Assembly: GCA_012523855.1 (NCBI GenBank)
Contig: JAAYTB010000025.1
Span: 1-34,676, forward strand
DNA: 34,676 nt
Direction: 5' to 3'
From: Clostridia bacterium
GTDB taxonomy: Bacteria; Bacillota; Clostridia; Clostridiales; Clostridiaceae
Position 1 is the first letter of the stretch, and each line of letters starts with the position of its first letter. Positions 21,774 through 30,661 of the stretch are shown piece after piece. Below the pieces are notes generated by a model, which was not told the origin of the DNA, did not search any database, and was given only the letters and a program-made list of their open reading frames with translations. A program made the position numbers and the translations under genes.

Positions 21774-23243
21774 ATGTTAAACCCAATGTTATTAACGGAT
21801 TTTTATAAGACTATTCATCATAGATGCTATGCAGCAGGTATGACCAAGTTGGTCAGCTACTGGACGCCAAGAATGTCTAGAAAAGAGAATATGGATAAGG
21901 TTGTTATGTTTGGAATTCAATCTTTTATAAAGAAATATTTAATAAAGTATTTTAATGATAACTTTTTTAATAGGGATAAAGAAGAAGTACTGGCTGAGTA
22001 TAAAAGGATTATTTCTAAAACTATGGGAGCTATAGCTGCAGATACAGACCATATTGAAGCTCTTCACCAACTAGGCTATCTTCCTATAGAAATTAAGGCA
22101 GTGGCAGAGGGAGAAAGAGTAAATATCAAGACTCCAATGATTGAAATTACCAATACTCATGAAGACTTTCCTTGGCTGGTTAACTATTTAGAAACCTTTA
22201 TGAGCTGCAATATATGGCAGCCTATGACCAGTGCAACTATTGCCTATAGATATAGAGAAATAATGGAAAAGTATTTTGATCTTACTGTAGATAATGGAGA
22301 TGTCAGGAAAGCCTGTGGGGATTTTAGTATGAGAGGTTTTAGCTCTATAGAAAGTGCACAAATTAGCGGAGCAGCCCATCTTCTTTCCTTCTACGGAACA
22401 GCTACTATTTCCGCTATTCCGTACTTAGAGGAATATTATAACTGCAATATAGAAGAAGAAACAGTAGGCCTAGGTACACCATCTACTGAACATAGTGTAA
22501 TGTGCAGTTATGGACAAGATGAATATGTAGCCTACAAGAGATTAATAAGAGAAGCCATTCCTAGTGGCACCTTGAGCATAGTATCCGATAGCTATGACTA
22601 TTGGAACCTTATAACCAATATACTTCCTAAACTAAAAGATGACATATTAAATAGGGATGGAAAAATTGTTATCCGAGGAGACAGCGGAGATCCAGTGAAG
22701 ATAATTTGCGGGGATAAGGATGCAGCAAAGGGTAGTCCAGAGTATAAGGGGACGGTTCAACTGTTATGGGATATATTTGGGGGAGAAGTTAATTCTAAAG
22801 GCTATAAGGTTCTCAATAGTAAGATTGGGGCAATTTATGGCGATAGTATAACTGTAGAAAGATGTGAGCAAATATGTGAAGGTCTAAAGGAGAAGGGCTT
22901 TGCAGTAAACAACTGTACCCTTGGCATAGGCTCTTATACCTATCAGTTTAATACTCGAGATACTTTCGGATTCGCATTAAAGGCTACCCATGCAATAATA
23001 AATGGAGAAGAAAGATTTATTTTTAAGGATCCAAAAACAGATAATGACAACTTTAAAAAATCCCAGAAGGGTATGTGTTATGTGTATAGATCTGGACAAG
23101 ATATATTATATAAAGATGAATTAACTATGAAAGAGCAGGCGGAATTTAAGGATAATCTATTGGAAACTGTTTTTAAGAATGGTAAACTAATAAAAGATTA
23201 TTCCCTAAGAGAAATAAGAAATAGATTGCATGGAGATTTTTAA
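21774..23243 (+). CDS. NAMPT-family nicotinate/nicotinamide phosphoribosyltransferase
   Basis: This 489-residue enzyme couples a pyridine base to PRPP. By sequence it belongs to the NAMPT/NadV family, not to PncB. Aligned active-site residues are Phe184 and Arg187 (DFSMRG; human Phe193 and Arg196), His240 (TEHS; human His247) and Asp303 (RGDSGDP; human Asp313). The residue aligned with human Asp219, which contacts the amide of nicotinamide, is Ala210 (GTATIS). Loss of that Asp is expected to favour or allow nicotinate, which fits the PncA and NadE neighbours. ATG 21774 is chosen because GGGAG ends 8 bases before it. It is third in the operon. Confidence 0.88.
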   Translation: MLNPMLLTDFYKTIHHRCYAAGMTKLVSYWTPRMSRKENMDKVVMFGIQSFIKKYLIKYFNDNFFNRDKEEVLAEYKRIISKTMGAIAADTDHIEALHQLGYLPIEIKAVAEGERVNIKTPMIEITNTHEDFPWLVNYLETFMSCNIWQPMTSATIAYRYREIMEKYFDLTVDNGDVRKACGDFSMRGFSSIESAQISGAAHLLSFYGTATISAIPYLEEYYNCNIEEETVGLGTPSTEHSVMCSYGQDEYVAYKRLIREAIPSGTLSIVSDSYDYWNLITNILPKLKDDILNRDGKIVIRGDSGDPVKIICGDKDAAKGSPEYKGTVQLLWDIFGGEVNSKGYKVLNSKIGAIYGDSITVERCEQICEGLKEKGFAVNNCTLGIGSYTYQFNTRDTFGFALKATHAIINGEERFIFKDPKTDNDNFKKSQKGMCYVYRSGQDILYKDELTMKEQAEFKDNLLETVFKNGKLIKDYSLREIRNRLHGDF

Positions 23244-23296
23244 TGAGAATATATTATCTCGGTTTGAGTTTTAATTTTGACGGGAGGAAGAGAAGG

Positions 23297-24031
23297 ATGA
23301 GTAAGGATTTCAATGCTAAAAAAGTTTGTGAAGATATCATAAACTGGATTAGAGAATATTTTGATAAACAGCCTGGAGCTAAAGGAGCTATTATCGGAAT
23401 TAGTGGTGGTAAGGATAGTACTATTGTGGCAAAGCTTTTAGCTGAAGCTTTAGGCAAGGACAGAGTTTTTGGAGTCTTGATGCCTAATGGAGAGCAGAAA
23501 GATATTGAGGATAGCCTAAGGGTTGTAGAACTTATTGGTATTCCATATAAAATAGTAAATATAGAAAAGGCTTATAAGGGTTTGCTAGAAGCTATTGCAG
23601 AAGAAAACCTATCTGATGAGGCTAAAATAAATATGGCGCCAAGGTTGAGAATGACTACCTTGTATGCTATGGCAGCCAATATGCATTACAGAGTTTGCGG
23701 TACAGGTAACAGATCTGAAGCCTTCATAGGGTACACAACAAAATGGGGAGATAGTGCTTATGATTTTAATCCTATAGGAAATCTAACTACCGAAGAAGTG
23801 ATAGCTATAGGAGACTCCTTAGGCTTGCTATATGAATTGGTTCACAAGACTCCTAGTGATGGCCTAAGTGGAAAATCTGATGAGGATAAGCTAGGCTTTA
23901 CTTACAAGCAGGTTAATGACTATATGGAAAAGGGAAGCTGTGGAGATAAGGAAATAGATAAAAAGATCAGATTGAAACATGAATATAATAAGCATAAGCA
24001 GACTTTGCCTCCAAAGTTTCAGTTGAAATAA
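23297..24031 (+). CDS. nadE: NH3-dependent NAD synthetase
   Basis: This 244-residue enzyme converts nicotinate adenine dinucleotide to NAD using ATP and ammonia. It has the P-loop SGGKDST, then NMAPRLRMTTLYAMAA, GTGNRSE and the C-terminal KTPSDGLSGKSDEDKLGFTY. The glutaminase domain is absent, so it takes free ammonia. ATG 23297 is set by GGGAGG at 23282-23287; the frame is open from 23243. It is last in the salvage operon. NadD, the adenylyltransferase needed between the two enzymes, is not in the window and must be encoded elsewhere. Confidence 0.94.
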   Translation: MSKDFNAKKVCEDIINWIREYFDKQPGAKGAIIGISGGKDSTIVAKLLAEALGKDRVFGVLMPNGEQKDIEDSLRVVELIGIPYKIVNIEKAYKGLLEAIAEENLSDEAKINMAPRLRMTTLYAMAANMHYRVCGTGNRSEAFIGYTTKWGDSAYDFNPIGNLTTEEVIAIGDSLGLLYELVHKTPSDGLSGKSDEDKLGFTYKQVNDYMEKGSCGDKEIDKKIRLKHEYNKHKQTLPPKFQLK

Positions 24032-24078
24032 TATGATTTTCATAACTCGTGGTTTTTATCGCCAGTTATTTTCTTTAG

Positions 24079-24951
24079 TGGGCGCTATTTAATAAAGTAT
24101 ATGATATTCAGAGAGCAGTAGAACCTTATGAAAAGTCCTTATCAATTGATATTCGGCAATCAGAAACACATTTAAATTTGGGTATATGTTACTATAAAAT
24201 GGACTTGTTCCACAAAGCATTAAATGAATTTGAGCAAGCTTATAGGTATGATAGAAACTGTATAGTCGCACTTTCAAAGTCAGATGCATTTATGCTGGTT
24301 ACCAAAAGGTATAATGGAAATGTTGAAGAAATGTTTAGTGTTTCACCTTCAAGGGATTCTTTGAGTGAAGAACTACAATTAAAGCTTCTAAAAGCTGACC
24401 AAGAGGCTAAAATGTATGGCTGCAGCACGAAAGATTTTATAAAAACAGATGTAAGGCACAGAGCAGATATAGAGAGGTCAAGAGGTGAGAAAGCAAGGGA
24501 TGCAGCACAAAAGGCAGTAGACGAAGCAAAGAGAGGGTCAATTCAAAGCGAGGGTTGAAACCTAAGAAAACTCATCATGGCTATATGGTTTTAGATAGTC
24601 AGCAATATACATACATTTTCCGTTACTGGGTTGGAAAAAAAGGCTGATTCAGATGAGTTTCCTTGTTGGAAGGTGCGAATACAATCACCTTATGACAGCT
24701 CCATACCTTACGAAACTATCTCAAAAGATATATATAAAGACTTGGTGAAGATATTTGGATCTTCTCTTGGACTTAGTTCGATATGTGATGTTAGCAAGTT
24801 CAAAATTAAGGACTTTAAAGAAAAGTGGGACAGTGGCGAAAACTTTATATTTAGAACTTCATACAAGGCTAATATCAAGAGTGGTTTATGGGAAATTGAA
24901 TACCTTGTAAAGTCTAGTATTACAGTGCCGGAGGATATGAGAATAGCATAA
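24079..24951 (+). pseudogene. TPR protein gene with two compensating frameshifts, 5'-truncated
   Basis: The frame is open from 24079, with no start codon or ribosome binding site. The first part has TPR-like text (EPYEKSLSIDI, LNLGICYYKMDLFHKALNEF) and then a charged helix, ending at TGA 24556. A stretch in another frame (24555-24647) reads KPKKTHHGYMVLDSQQYTYI, then returns at an A-run (24634-24640) to the original frame, ending at TAA 24949 (FPCWKVRIQSPYDS, GENFIFRTSYKANIKSGLWE). The two shifts cancel, so a single gene is likely. Real decay or homopolymer sequencing error are both possible. Confidence 0.5.
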
Positions 24952-24952
24952 A

Positions 24953-24990
24953 AAATAAAATAGAGGAGTTAATCCTCTGTTTTATTTTTT
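24953..24990. terminator. Bidirectional terminator
   Basis: A 15-bp stem (24953-24967 with 24973-24987, one wobble pair) and 5-base loop end in TTT on plus and A/T-rich sequence on minus. It lies between convergent gene relics. Confidence 0.85.
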
Positions 24991-25325
24991 AGATGTAAAT
25001 ATTTTACCAATAATTTTATAGCCTATTACAAATCCAATAAAATTAAAAATTATATCATCAATATCAAAAATACCTAATTTAAATATGTATTGGGTAGTTT
25101 CAACGAAAAGCAATACTAAAAGAATAATTAATATAGAAAAAGAGCCTTTTTTGTTTCTAAATAAAAAACCTATAGGAATAAAAAATGAAATATTCATAGC
25201 TGTAATTATTATAGATTGAGAATCATCTTTAAAACTTTGAATGAATGCAAATGGATTAAGATTTACCCCCCTAAAACCAACCGTTCTAGCAAAAAGCCCA
25301 AATGCAAGAACAACAAAGTAACTTT
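24982..25325 (-). pseudogene. VanZ-like membrane protein, N-terminally truncated
   Basis: On minus the frame reads YFVVLAFGLFARTVGFRGVN, then LNPFAFIQSFKD, NISFFIPIGFLF, and GIFDIDDIIFNFIGFVIGY near the end. This order is that of VanZ-family proteins (teicoplanin resistance / phosphotransfer-like membrane proteins). No start codon is present: the frame is closed by a stop just before YFVV, where it joins the 5' end of an unrelated ORF. An internal ATG at 25197 could give a 71-residue piece. The gene is a relic. Confidence 0.55.
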
Positions 25326-25520
25326 TTTATTTTTAGCTTTGTCTCTGCTATGATAAAAGAGCATTTTATCATACACAATGCGTTTGAACTCGTTCAACTC
25401 ATTTTGGCACTTTAAAAGCGATTGGAGCGTTTTTAAGGTGCTTTTTGCTTTATCTAGGGCATTTGTATCTAAATCGAATAGAACGCTGTCTATGACCCTT
25501 AAAACTTCGTTGTTAGTCAT
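25320..25520 (-). pseudogene. 5' fragment of an unknown gene fused to the VanZ relic
   Basis: ATG 25520 follows a good AGGAGG. About 66 codons of a charged, helical protein (MTNNEVLRVIDSVLFDLDT, then LKCQNELNEFKRIVYDKM) precede a switch, near 25320, into VanZ DNA in another frame. That frame runs to a stop at 25263. The family is unknown. The good start with a foreign 3' end suggests a deletion joined two genes. Confidence 0.4.
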
Positions 25521-25723
25521 ATAAACCTCCTACTACTAAGAAAATCTTAATTGTACTGCCAGCAGCATATAGTTTTGGTATTCAGTATTTTCCAGATGAT
25601 TTGTGTTTTTTTAAGAATGGATATTGTTGGTTTTCCACTGTAGCCCATGAAGACTATGAATGTATCTATGTTTATAATCTCAATATCCCACATCTAGAAT
25701 CTACAATAGTTTCTTTTTCTTGA
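25517..25723 (+). pseudogene. C-terminal fragment of an unknown protein
   Basis: An open stretch to TGA 25721 with plausible protein text (AYSFGIQYFPDDLCFFKNGY, then FSTVAHEDYECIYVYNLNIP) has no start or ribosome binding site. Its 5' end overlaps the start of the minus-strand fragment by a few bases. It looks like the tail of a gene whose front was deleted. Confidence 0.3.
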
Positions 25724-25749
25724 TATTTATAAGGGTCGAATTGTATAAT
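25720..25749 (+). promoter_or_regulatory. Promoter of the diguanylate cyclase gene
   Basis: TTGATA (25720-25725) and TATAAT (25744-25749), with an 18-bp spacer, lie 46 bases before the GTG start. Confidence 0.65.
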
Positions 25750-25795
25750 ATATATAGGCTTTGTCAAAATCTGAAGAAAAGAAAAGGGGATTGTT

Positions 25796-26917
25796 GTGTA
25801 TAAGGATTCGTTAGAGGTAATAGAGTTCGAAAAGTGGAACAAGAAAATATTAAATGTCTATTGGATAATTGCAATTATCTCCATTATTACAGAAATTATC
25901 ATCTTTTTTTTAGTAGCAATTCCAAGAGGCCATGGGAATTTTACTTATATAGCTTCCTTTATCATTAGACCAGCCTTAGCTAATGTGGCCCTTCTTTCTA
26001 TATCGGAAGTTATAAATAAGTTCATTAAAGATAAACATAAGGAAGCTGCCAAGTATTTAATAGTAATTGCTGGTACTCTCATGGCTTTTAATTTAGTATG
26101 TGTTCACTTTTCCGTTTCCATGATATACATATTGTTTTTATTACCTATTATGTTGTCTGTTTATTATGGAAGTCATAAAATAGCAACTTTTGCCTTAGTT
26201 TTAAATATAACCTTATACATACTACTGGTGATTTTTTATTTACCAACTAAACCAGAAGGAGAGGTAAATCATAGTCTCACTGATATATTAACCACTATAG
26301 CCGCAATGGCTTCTGCAGCCCTTGTAGTAAGATCCTTTATTATAAGAACTGCTGAGATAATAAACACCTTTTTGTCTGTCTATGAAAGGGAACGGGATTT
26401 AACCTTTAAAAACTTTGCTATGGAATATAACTCTAGGATTGAGCCTTTTACAGGCTTATATAATCACAAAACTTTTTACGAGTATTTGAAAAATTTAATT
26501 GAGCAAAGTGAGAATTTTAATTTTGCACTTACTTTAGCAATAATGGATATAGACAATTTTAAAAAAGTTAACGATAACTATGGCCATAGTTTTGGCGACG
26601 AAGTTATTAAAGTCTTTGCAGATATTATTAAAGAGAATACCGGTACAGATGACTATGCTGCCAGATATGGCGGGGAGGAATTTGCTATAATTTTCCCTGA
26701 TAAAGATAAGGATAAGGCTTTTGAAATTGTAGAAGCTATAAGAAAACAATTTAATGAAAAAGTCTTTGAAGGGAAAGAAGAGGAAAGGTTTAGTGTTAGC
26801 GTAGGGATTAGACAGCATTACAAAGGCTTGTCTATGGAAGATTTCTTTACACAGGCTGATGCTGCATTGTACACTTCTAAGTCCTCTGGTAAGAACAAAA
26901 CAAGCATTTATGAGTAG
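25796..26917 (+). CDS. Membrane diguanylate cyclase (GGDEF)
   Basis: This 373-residue protein has about six membrane helices (residues 20-190) of no named sensor family, a short coiled linker and a GGDEF domain. The active-site loop is RYGGEEFAII (GGEEF at 292-296), and the substrate-binding segment is MDIDNFKKVNDNYGHSFGDE. Both are intact, so it should make cyclic di-GMP from two GTP. No RxxD inhibitory site is seen directly before the GGEEF. GTG 25796 follows AAAAGGGGA. It is a single-gene unit with its own promoter and terminator; the signal sensed by the membrane part is unknown. Confidence 0.93.
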   Translation: MYKDSLEVIEFEKWNKKILNVYWIIAIISIITEIIIFFLVAIPRGHGNFTYIASFIIRPALANVALLSISEVINKFIKDKHKEAAKYLIVIAGTLMAFNLVCVHFSVSMIYILFLLPIMLSVYYGSHKIATFALVLNITLYILLVIFYLPTKPEGEVNHSLTDILTTIAAMASAALVVRSFIIRTAEIINTFLSVYERERDLTFKNFAMEYNSRIEPFTGLYNHKTFYEYLKNLIEQSENFNFALTLAIMDIDNFKKVNDNYGHSFGDEVIKVFADIIKENTGTDDYAARYGGEEFAIIFPDKDKDKAFEIVEAIRKQFNEKVFEGKEEERFSVSVGIRQHYKGLSMEDFFTQADAALYTSKSSGKNKTSIYE

Positions 26918-26978
26918 ATAGAATAATAGATTAATAGAAAAAATAAACTTTTATTTTAAATAATATAAAATTTTTAAG

Positions 26979-27009
26979 GATGTGACCCGAAAAGGTGGCG
27001 TCTTTTTTT
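26979..27009 (+). terminator. Terminator after the GGDEF gene
   Basis: GATGTGACC (26979-26987) pairs with GGTGGCGTC (26994-27002), with wobbles and one mismatch, followed by seven T. Confidence 0.8.
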
Positions 27010-27141
27010 ATATTATCAAGAAAGGACCTAGCTTAGATACTATGGTATGGATATGAAAAGTATGTTATAATCGTATAATATTTATGAGCAATCTTAGAAG
27101 AGTTGGAAAATATATTCACATAGACTTGGAGGAGGCGGCGT

Positions 27142-28593
27142 ATGATTGATAAAGAAGCTTTAACAGATCTTATAGAAGAGATGACAATTTTGCAAATGTC
27201 AGAACTTATGGATAAGGATGAAATAAGTTCAGTTGACCTTGTAAAGGCGTACTTAGAAAGAATAGCTCGGATTGATAAGAGTGGTCCTAGTTTAAATTCT
27301 ATACTAGAAGTAAATCCTGATGCCCTACATATAGCTGAAGCTTTAGATGCTGAAAGAAAGCATAAGGGCAAAAGGGGAGTCCTTCATGGCATACCAATAG
27401 TGGTTAAAGATAGTATAAACACTGGAGATAAAATGCATACTAGTGCAGGTTCCTTAGCACTGGCAGATCTTTATGCACCTAAGGATGCCTTTCTTGTGAA
27501 AAAATTAAGAGAAGCTGGGGCGGTAATTTTAGCTAAGGCTAATATGACTGAGTTTGCAAATTTTATGGCAGAAAATATGCCTTCAGGTTTCAGTTCTAGA
27601 GGTGGGCAAGTAGTTAATCCTTACGATAAAGATAAGACCCCATCAGGCTCTAGCTCCGGTTCTGCAGTGGCAGTGGCTGCTAATCTCTGTGCTGCTTCTG
27701 TTGGAACAGAAACCGATGGTTCCATAATAAGTCCTGCAAGGGAAAATTGCATTGTTGGCATAAAGCCTACTGTAGGATTAATAAGTAGAGAGGGGATTAT
27801 ACCAATTTCCAACAGCCAAGATACTGCTGGTCCTATGGCAAGAACAGTGACAGATGCGGCTATCTTACTGCAAGCTATGGCAGGAGTGGATGAGAATGAT
27901 CCTGCTACTTGGAAGTCCAGGTGGAATTACATGGTTAACTACACCAAGTTTCTTAAGGATAGCGATATAAAAGGGCTAAGAGTAGGAATAAGCCCAGCCC
28001 ATTATGATAAATTTACCAAGGATGAAAAAGATATACTTCAAGAGGCTATAGAGATTTTAAAAGGAAAAGGTGTAGAAATAGTATATTTGAAGGATCTTTA
28101 TGAGAATATCCCTGAGGAAAGGTCATCTGTACTATACTATGAGTTTAAAAGCGGAATAAATTATTATTTGTCTACAGTAAGAGGAAGAACCAAGATGGAA
28201 AGTCTTGAAGATATAATAAACTTTAATAAGGAAAATCAGGAGCAAGCTCTAGTATACGGGCAAAAGCTCTTAGAAGATTCTCAAGATAAAAGTGGAACCC
28301 TTACTGAAGTTGATTATATTATGGGAAGACTATCAGATATAAAAAATAACAGGGAAAATTGTTTGGATAAGATTATCGATGAAATGAACCTTGATGCTAT
28401 ATTATTTCTTGAATGGACTAGTATTGCAGCTATAGCAGGTTATCCATCAATTATTGTGCCAGCAGGCTTTACAACAGGAGGAACCGCTGAAGGAATTACC
28501 TTTGTAGGCAAAGCCTTTAGTGAAGGTACCCTCATAAGGCTTGCCTATGCATATGAGCAGGCCAGTAAGAAGAGAGTAAAGCCTAAGTGGTAA
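27142..28593 (+). CDS. Amidase-signature hydrolase
   Basis: This 483-residue cytoplasmic enzyme belongs to the amidase signature family, which hydrolyses carboxamides through a Ser-cisSer-Lys triad. The Lys is Lys89 in IVVKDS. The serine-rich stretch is TPSGSSSGSAVAVA (about 166-179), and the nucleophile is Ser194 in GTETDGSIISPA. It is not GatA by context: no gatC or gatB is near. ATG 27142 follows GGAGGCGGCG. The natural substrate cannot be assigned; homologues act on acyl amides, amino-acid amides or drugs. It is a single gene between two terminators. Confidence 0.88.
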   Translation: MIDKEALTDLIEEMTILQMSELMDKDEISSVDLVKAYLERIARIDKSGPSLNSILEVNPDALHIAEALDAERKHKGKRGVLHGIPIVVKDSINTGDKMHTSAGSLALADLYAPKDAFLVKKLREAGAVILAKANMTEFANFMAENMPSGFSSRGGQVVNPYDKDKTPSGSSSGSAVAVAANLCAASVGTETDGSIISPARENCIVGIKPTVGLISREGIIPISNSQDTAGPMARTVTDAAILLQAMAGVDENDPATWKSRWNYMVNYTKFLKDSDIKGLRVGISPAHYDKFTKDEKDILQEAIEILKGKGVEIVYLKDLYENIPEERSSVLYYEFKSGINYYLSTVRGRTKMESLEDIINFNKENQEQALVYGQKLLEDSQDKSGTLTEVDYIMGRLSDIKNNRENCLDKIIDEMNLDAILFLEWTSIAAIAGYPSIIVPAGFTTGGTAEGITFVGKAFSEGTLIRLAYAYEQASKKRVKPKW

Positions 28594-28622
28594 CTCAGTA
28601 TGTATAGACAAGTAAAAGATTA

Positions 28623-28664
28623 CCTCCATTATTCAGTGTCCCATGAATAATGGGGGCTTTCTAT
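28623..28664. terminator. Bidirectional terminator between amidase and nagB
   Basis: A 13-bp stem (28623-28635 with 28644-28656, one wobble) with an 8-base loop lies between two genes that converge here. Confidence 0.88.
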
Positions 28665-28668
28665 TATA

Positions 28669-29394
28669 TTATAAGAGTGATAACGCGTCTTCATCAGCAA
28701 CTATAGTTACATCATTATGCAATTGTAGAACTGATGCAGGAACTTGAGGGGTTATAGGTCCTTTTATTACCTCACGCAAAATTTCAGCCTTATTTTTTCC
28801 ACTAACAACAAGTAGAATCTTGCGGGCCTGCATAATATTTTTAATCCCCATGGTAAAAGCGTATTTAGGCACATCGTCATAGTTTTCAAAAAAGCGAGAA
28901 TTAGCGTTAATGGTGCTTTGAGTTAGCTTTACATGGTGAGTGCCTTTTTCAAAGCAATGGCTAGGCTCGTTAAAACCAATATGTCCATTAGGGCCTAAAC
29001 CAAGCAATTGTAAGTCTACATTACCTAAGGATTCTATTATATTATCATATCTTAAACACTCTTTCTGAGGATCAGTGGCAGTACCGTCTGGAATATAGTA
29101 ATTGCTTGCCTTGATATTTACATGATTAAATAATTTGTCTTTCATGTAATAATGATAACTTTGCTCGTTATCTGGATCAAGGCCGTCATATTCGTCTAAG
29201 TTAACAGTTCTTACTTCTGAGAAATCTAAGTCACCTTTATTGAAAAGCTCAACTAATCTGGCATAGGTTCCTTCAGGAGTTGACCCAGTTGCTAGTCCTA
29301 AAACACAACTTGGCTTCATTATAATCTGGGCAGAGATTATTTTTGCCGCTATGCGGCTCATATGGTTATAATTCTTTGCTGAATAAATACGCAT
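28669..29394 (-). CDS. nagB: Glucosamine-6-phosphate deaminase
   Basis: This 241-residue enzyme converts glucosamine-6-phosphate to fructose-6-phosphate and ammonia. Signatures are LGLATGSTPEGTYA, the catalytic NLDEYDGL, and GLGPNGHIGFNEP. ATG 29394 is preferred over ATG 29400 because AGGAGG lies only one or two bases before 29400 but about 7 before 29394, and family members begin MRI. It is divergent from nagA with a 130-base intergenic region, the usual arrangement of shared control. Together they feed N-acetylglucosamine-6-phosphate into glycolysis. No regulator gene is linked. Confidence 0.96.
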   Translation of the reverse strand: MRIYSAKNYNHMSRIAAKIISAQIIMKPSCVLGLATGSTPEGTYARLVELFNKGDLDFSEVRTVNLDEYDGLDPDNEQSYHYYMKDKLFNHVNIKASNYYIPDGTATDPQKECLRYDNIIESLGNVDLQLLGLGPNGHIGFNEPSHCFEKGTHHVKLTQSTINANSRFFENYDDVPKYAFTMGIKNIMQARKILLVVSGKNKAEILREVIKGPITPQVPASVLQLHNDVTIVADEDALSLL

Positions 29395-29524
29395 TGACAT
29401 GCCTCCTCTTTTTTAACTCTAAAATTAATTATAAATAATAGAATTCACTAAATCAAGTAACATAATTATTGAAATTTTGTTATAATATAAAAACAAATTG
29501 TGAACTTTTAAGGGGGGATAGCTG

Positions 29525-30640
29525 GTGATTATTAAAAATGCTAAGGTATATTTAGAAAATGGAGTTTTTGAAAAAGAAGATATTTATATAAGGGATGATA
29601 GGTTTGCAGAGAAAAATATCTATGATAATCATATCATAGATGGAGAAGGCCTATATGCTATACCCGGCCTTACAGATATTCATTTTCATGGTTGCGCAGG
29701 ATATGACTTCTGCCAGGGAAGCCAGGAGGCTTTAGAAACTATGGCTATTTATCAGGCTGAAAATGGCATTACCACCATTTGCCCTGCCACTATGACCTTA
29801 GATGATGAAAAATTAATTAAGATCTTTTTAAGTGGATCAGAATACAATAATGAAAAGGGTGCTACACTAGTTGGAATCAATATGGAAGGCCCTTATTTAT
29901 CTTACGCTAAAAAAGGAGCTCAAAACCCAGCCTTTCTTAAAAAGCCAGATGTAGAACATTTTCGGAAGATGAATAAGCTCTCTGGCAACCTAATAAAGCT
30001 GGTAACTGTTGCTCCTGAGGAAGAGGAGTCTATGGCCTTCATTAAGGAACTAAAGGATGAAGTCCTTATATCTATAGGACATACTAATGCTGACTACAAT
30101 ACAGCTATACAGGCTTTTAAGAATGGAGCCTCCCATGTAACCCACTTATACAATGCCATGGCTCCCTTTAGTCATCGGGCGGCAGCTGTGGTGGGAGCTG
30201 CCTTTGACTCTGACAACACTAGAGTTGAATTAATTTGTGATGGTGTTCATGTTGAGTCTTCAGTAATTCGAGCAACTTTTAAGCTCTTTGGTGATGACCG
30301 CATAATACTTGTAAGTGATAGCATGATGGCAACAGGGATGGAGAATGGACAGTATACTCTTGGAGGCCAGCCTGTAACAGTGAAAGGAAATAAAGCAACC
30401 TTTGCCGACGGAACTCTTGCTGGTTCTGTAACAAATTTAATGGAGTGTATGCAAAAGGCTATATCTTTTGGAATCCCAGTAGAAAGTGCTGTGAAATCTG
30501 CCGCTGTGAATCCTGCCAAGGAAATAGGAATTTATGACCAATACGGTAGTATATCTCCTGGGAAATACGCTAATCTGGTCTTGTTAGATAAAGAATTTAA
30601 TGTGAAAAATGTTATATTAAAAGGAAAACTAATAAAATAG
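29525..30640 (+). CDS. nagA: N-acetylglucosamine-6-phosphate deacetylase
   Basis: This 371-residue amidohydrolase removes acetate from GlcNAc-6-phosphate, giving the substrate of NagB. The metal site starts with HFHG (His53, His55), then NMEGPYL, GHTNADY, HLYNAM and the catalytic Asp in LVSDSMMATG. Start GTG 29525 follows AGGGGGGATA. A -10 TATAAT is visible at 29481-29486; no good -35 is seen, so activation may be needed. The 3' end overlaps a hairpin that includes the stop codon. Confidence 0.95.
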   Translation: MIIKNAKVYLENGVFEKEDIYIRDDRFAEKNIYDNHIIDGEGLYAIPGLTDIHFHGCAGYDFCQGSQEALETMAIYQAENGITTICPATMTLDDEKLIKIFLSGSEYNNEKGATLVGINMEGPYLSYAKKGAQNPAFLKKPDVEHFRKMNKLSGNLIKLVTVAPEEEESMAFIKELKDEVLISIGHTNADYNTAIQAFKNGASHVTHLYNAMAPFSHRAAAVVGAAFDSDNTRVELICDGVHVESSVIRATFKLFGDDRIILVSDSMMATGMENGQYTLGGQPVTVKGNKATFADGTLAGSVTNLMECMQKAISFGIPVESAVKSAAVNPAKEIGIYDQYGSISPGKYANLVLLDKEFNVKNVILKGKLIK

Positions 30641-30652
30641 TTAGTTTTCCTT
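30621..30652 (+). terminator. Terminator overlapping the nagA stop codon
   Basis: AAGGAAAACTAA (30621-30632) pairs with TTAGTTTTCCTT (30641-30652); the TAG stop is in the loop at 30638-30640. An A/T-rich stem of this kind can work in both directions. Confidence 0.5.
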
Positions 30653-30661
30653 ACATAAGCT

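Noticed and set aside
23243..23296. Upstream extension of NadE by 18 codons
   Set aside because: It lacks a ribosome binding site and family similarity; ATG 23297 has GGGAGG.
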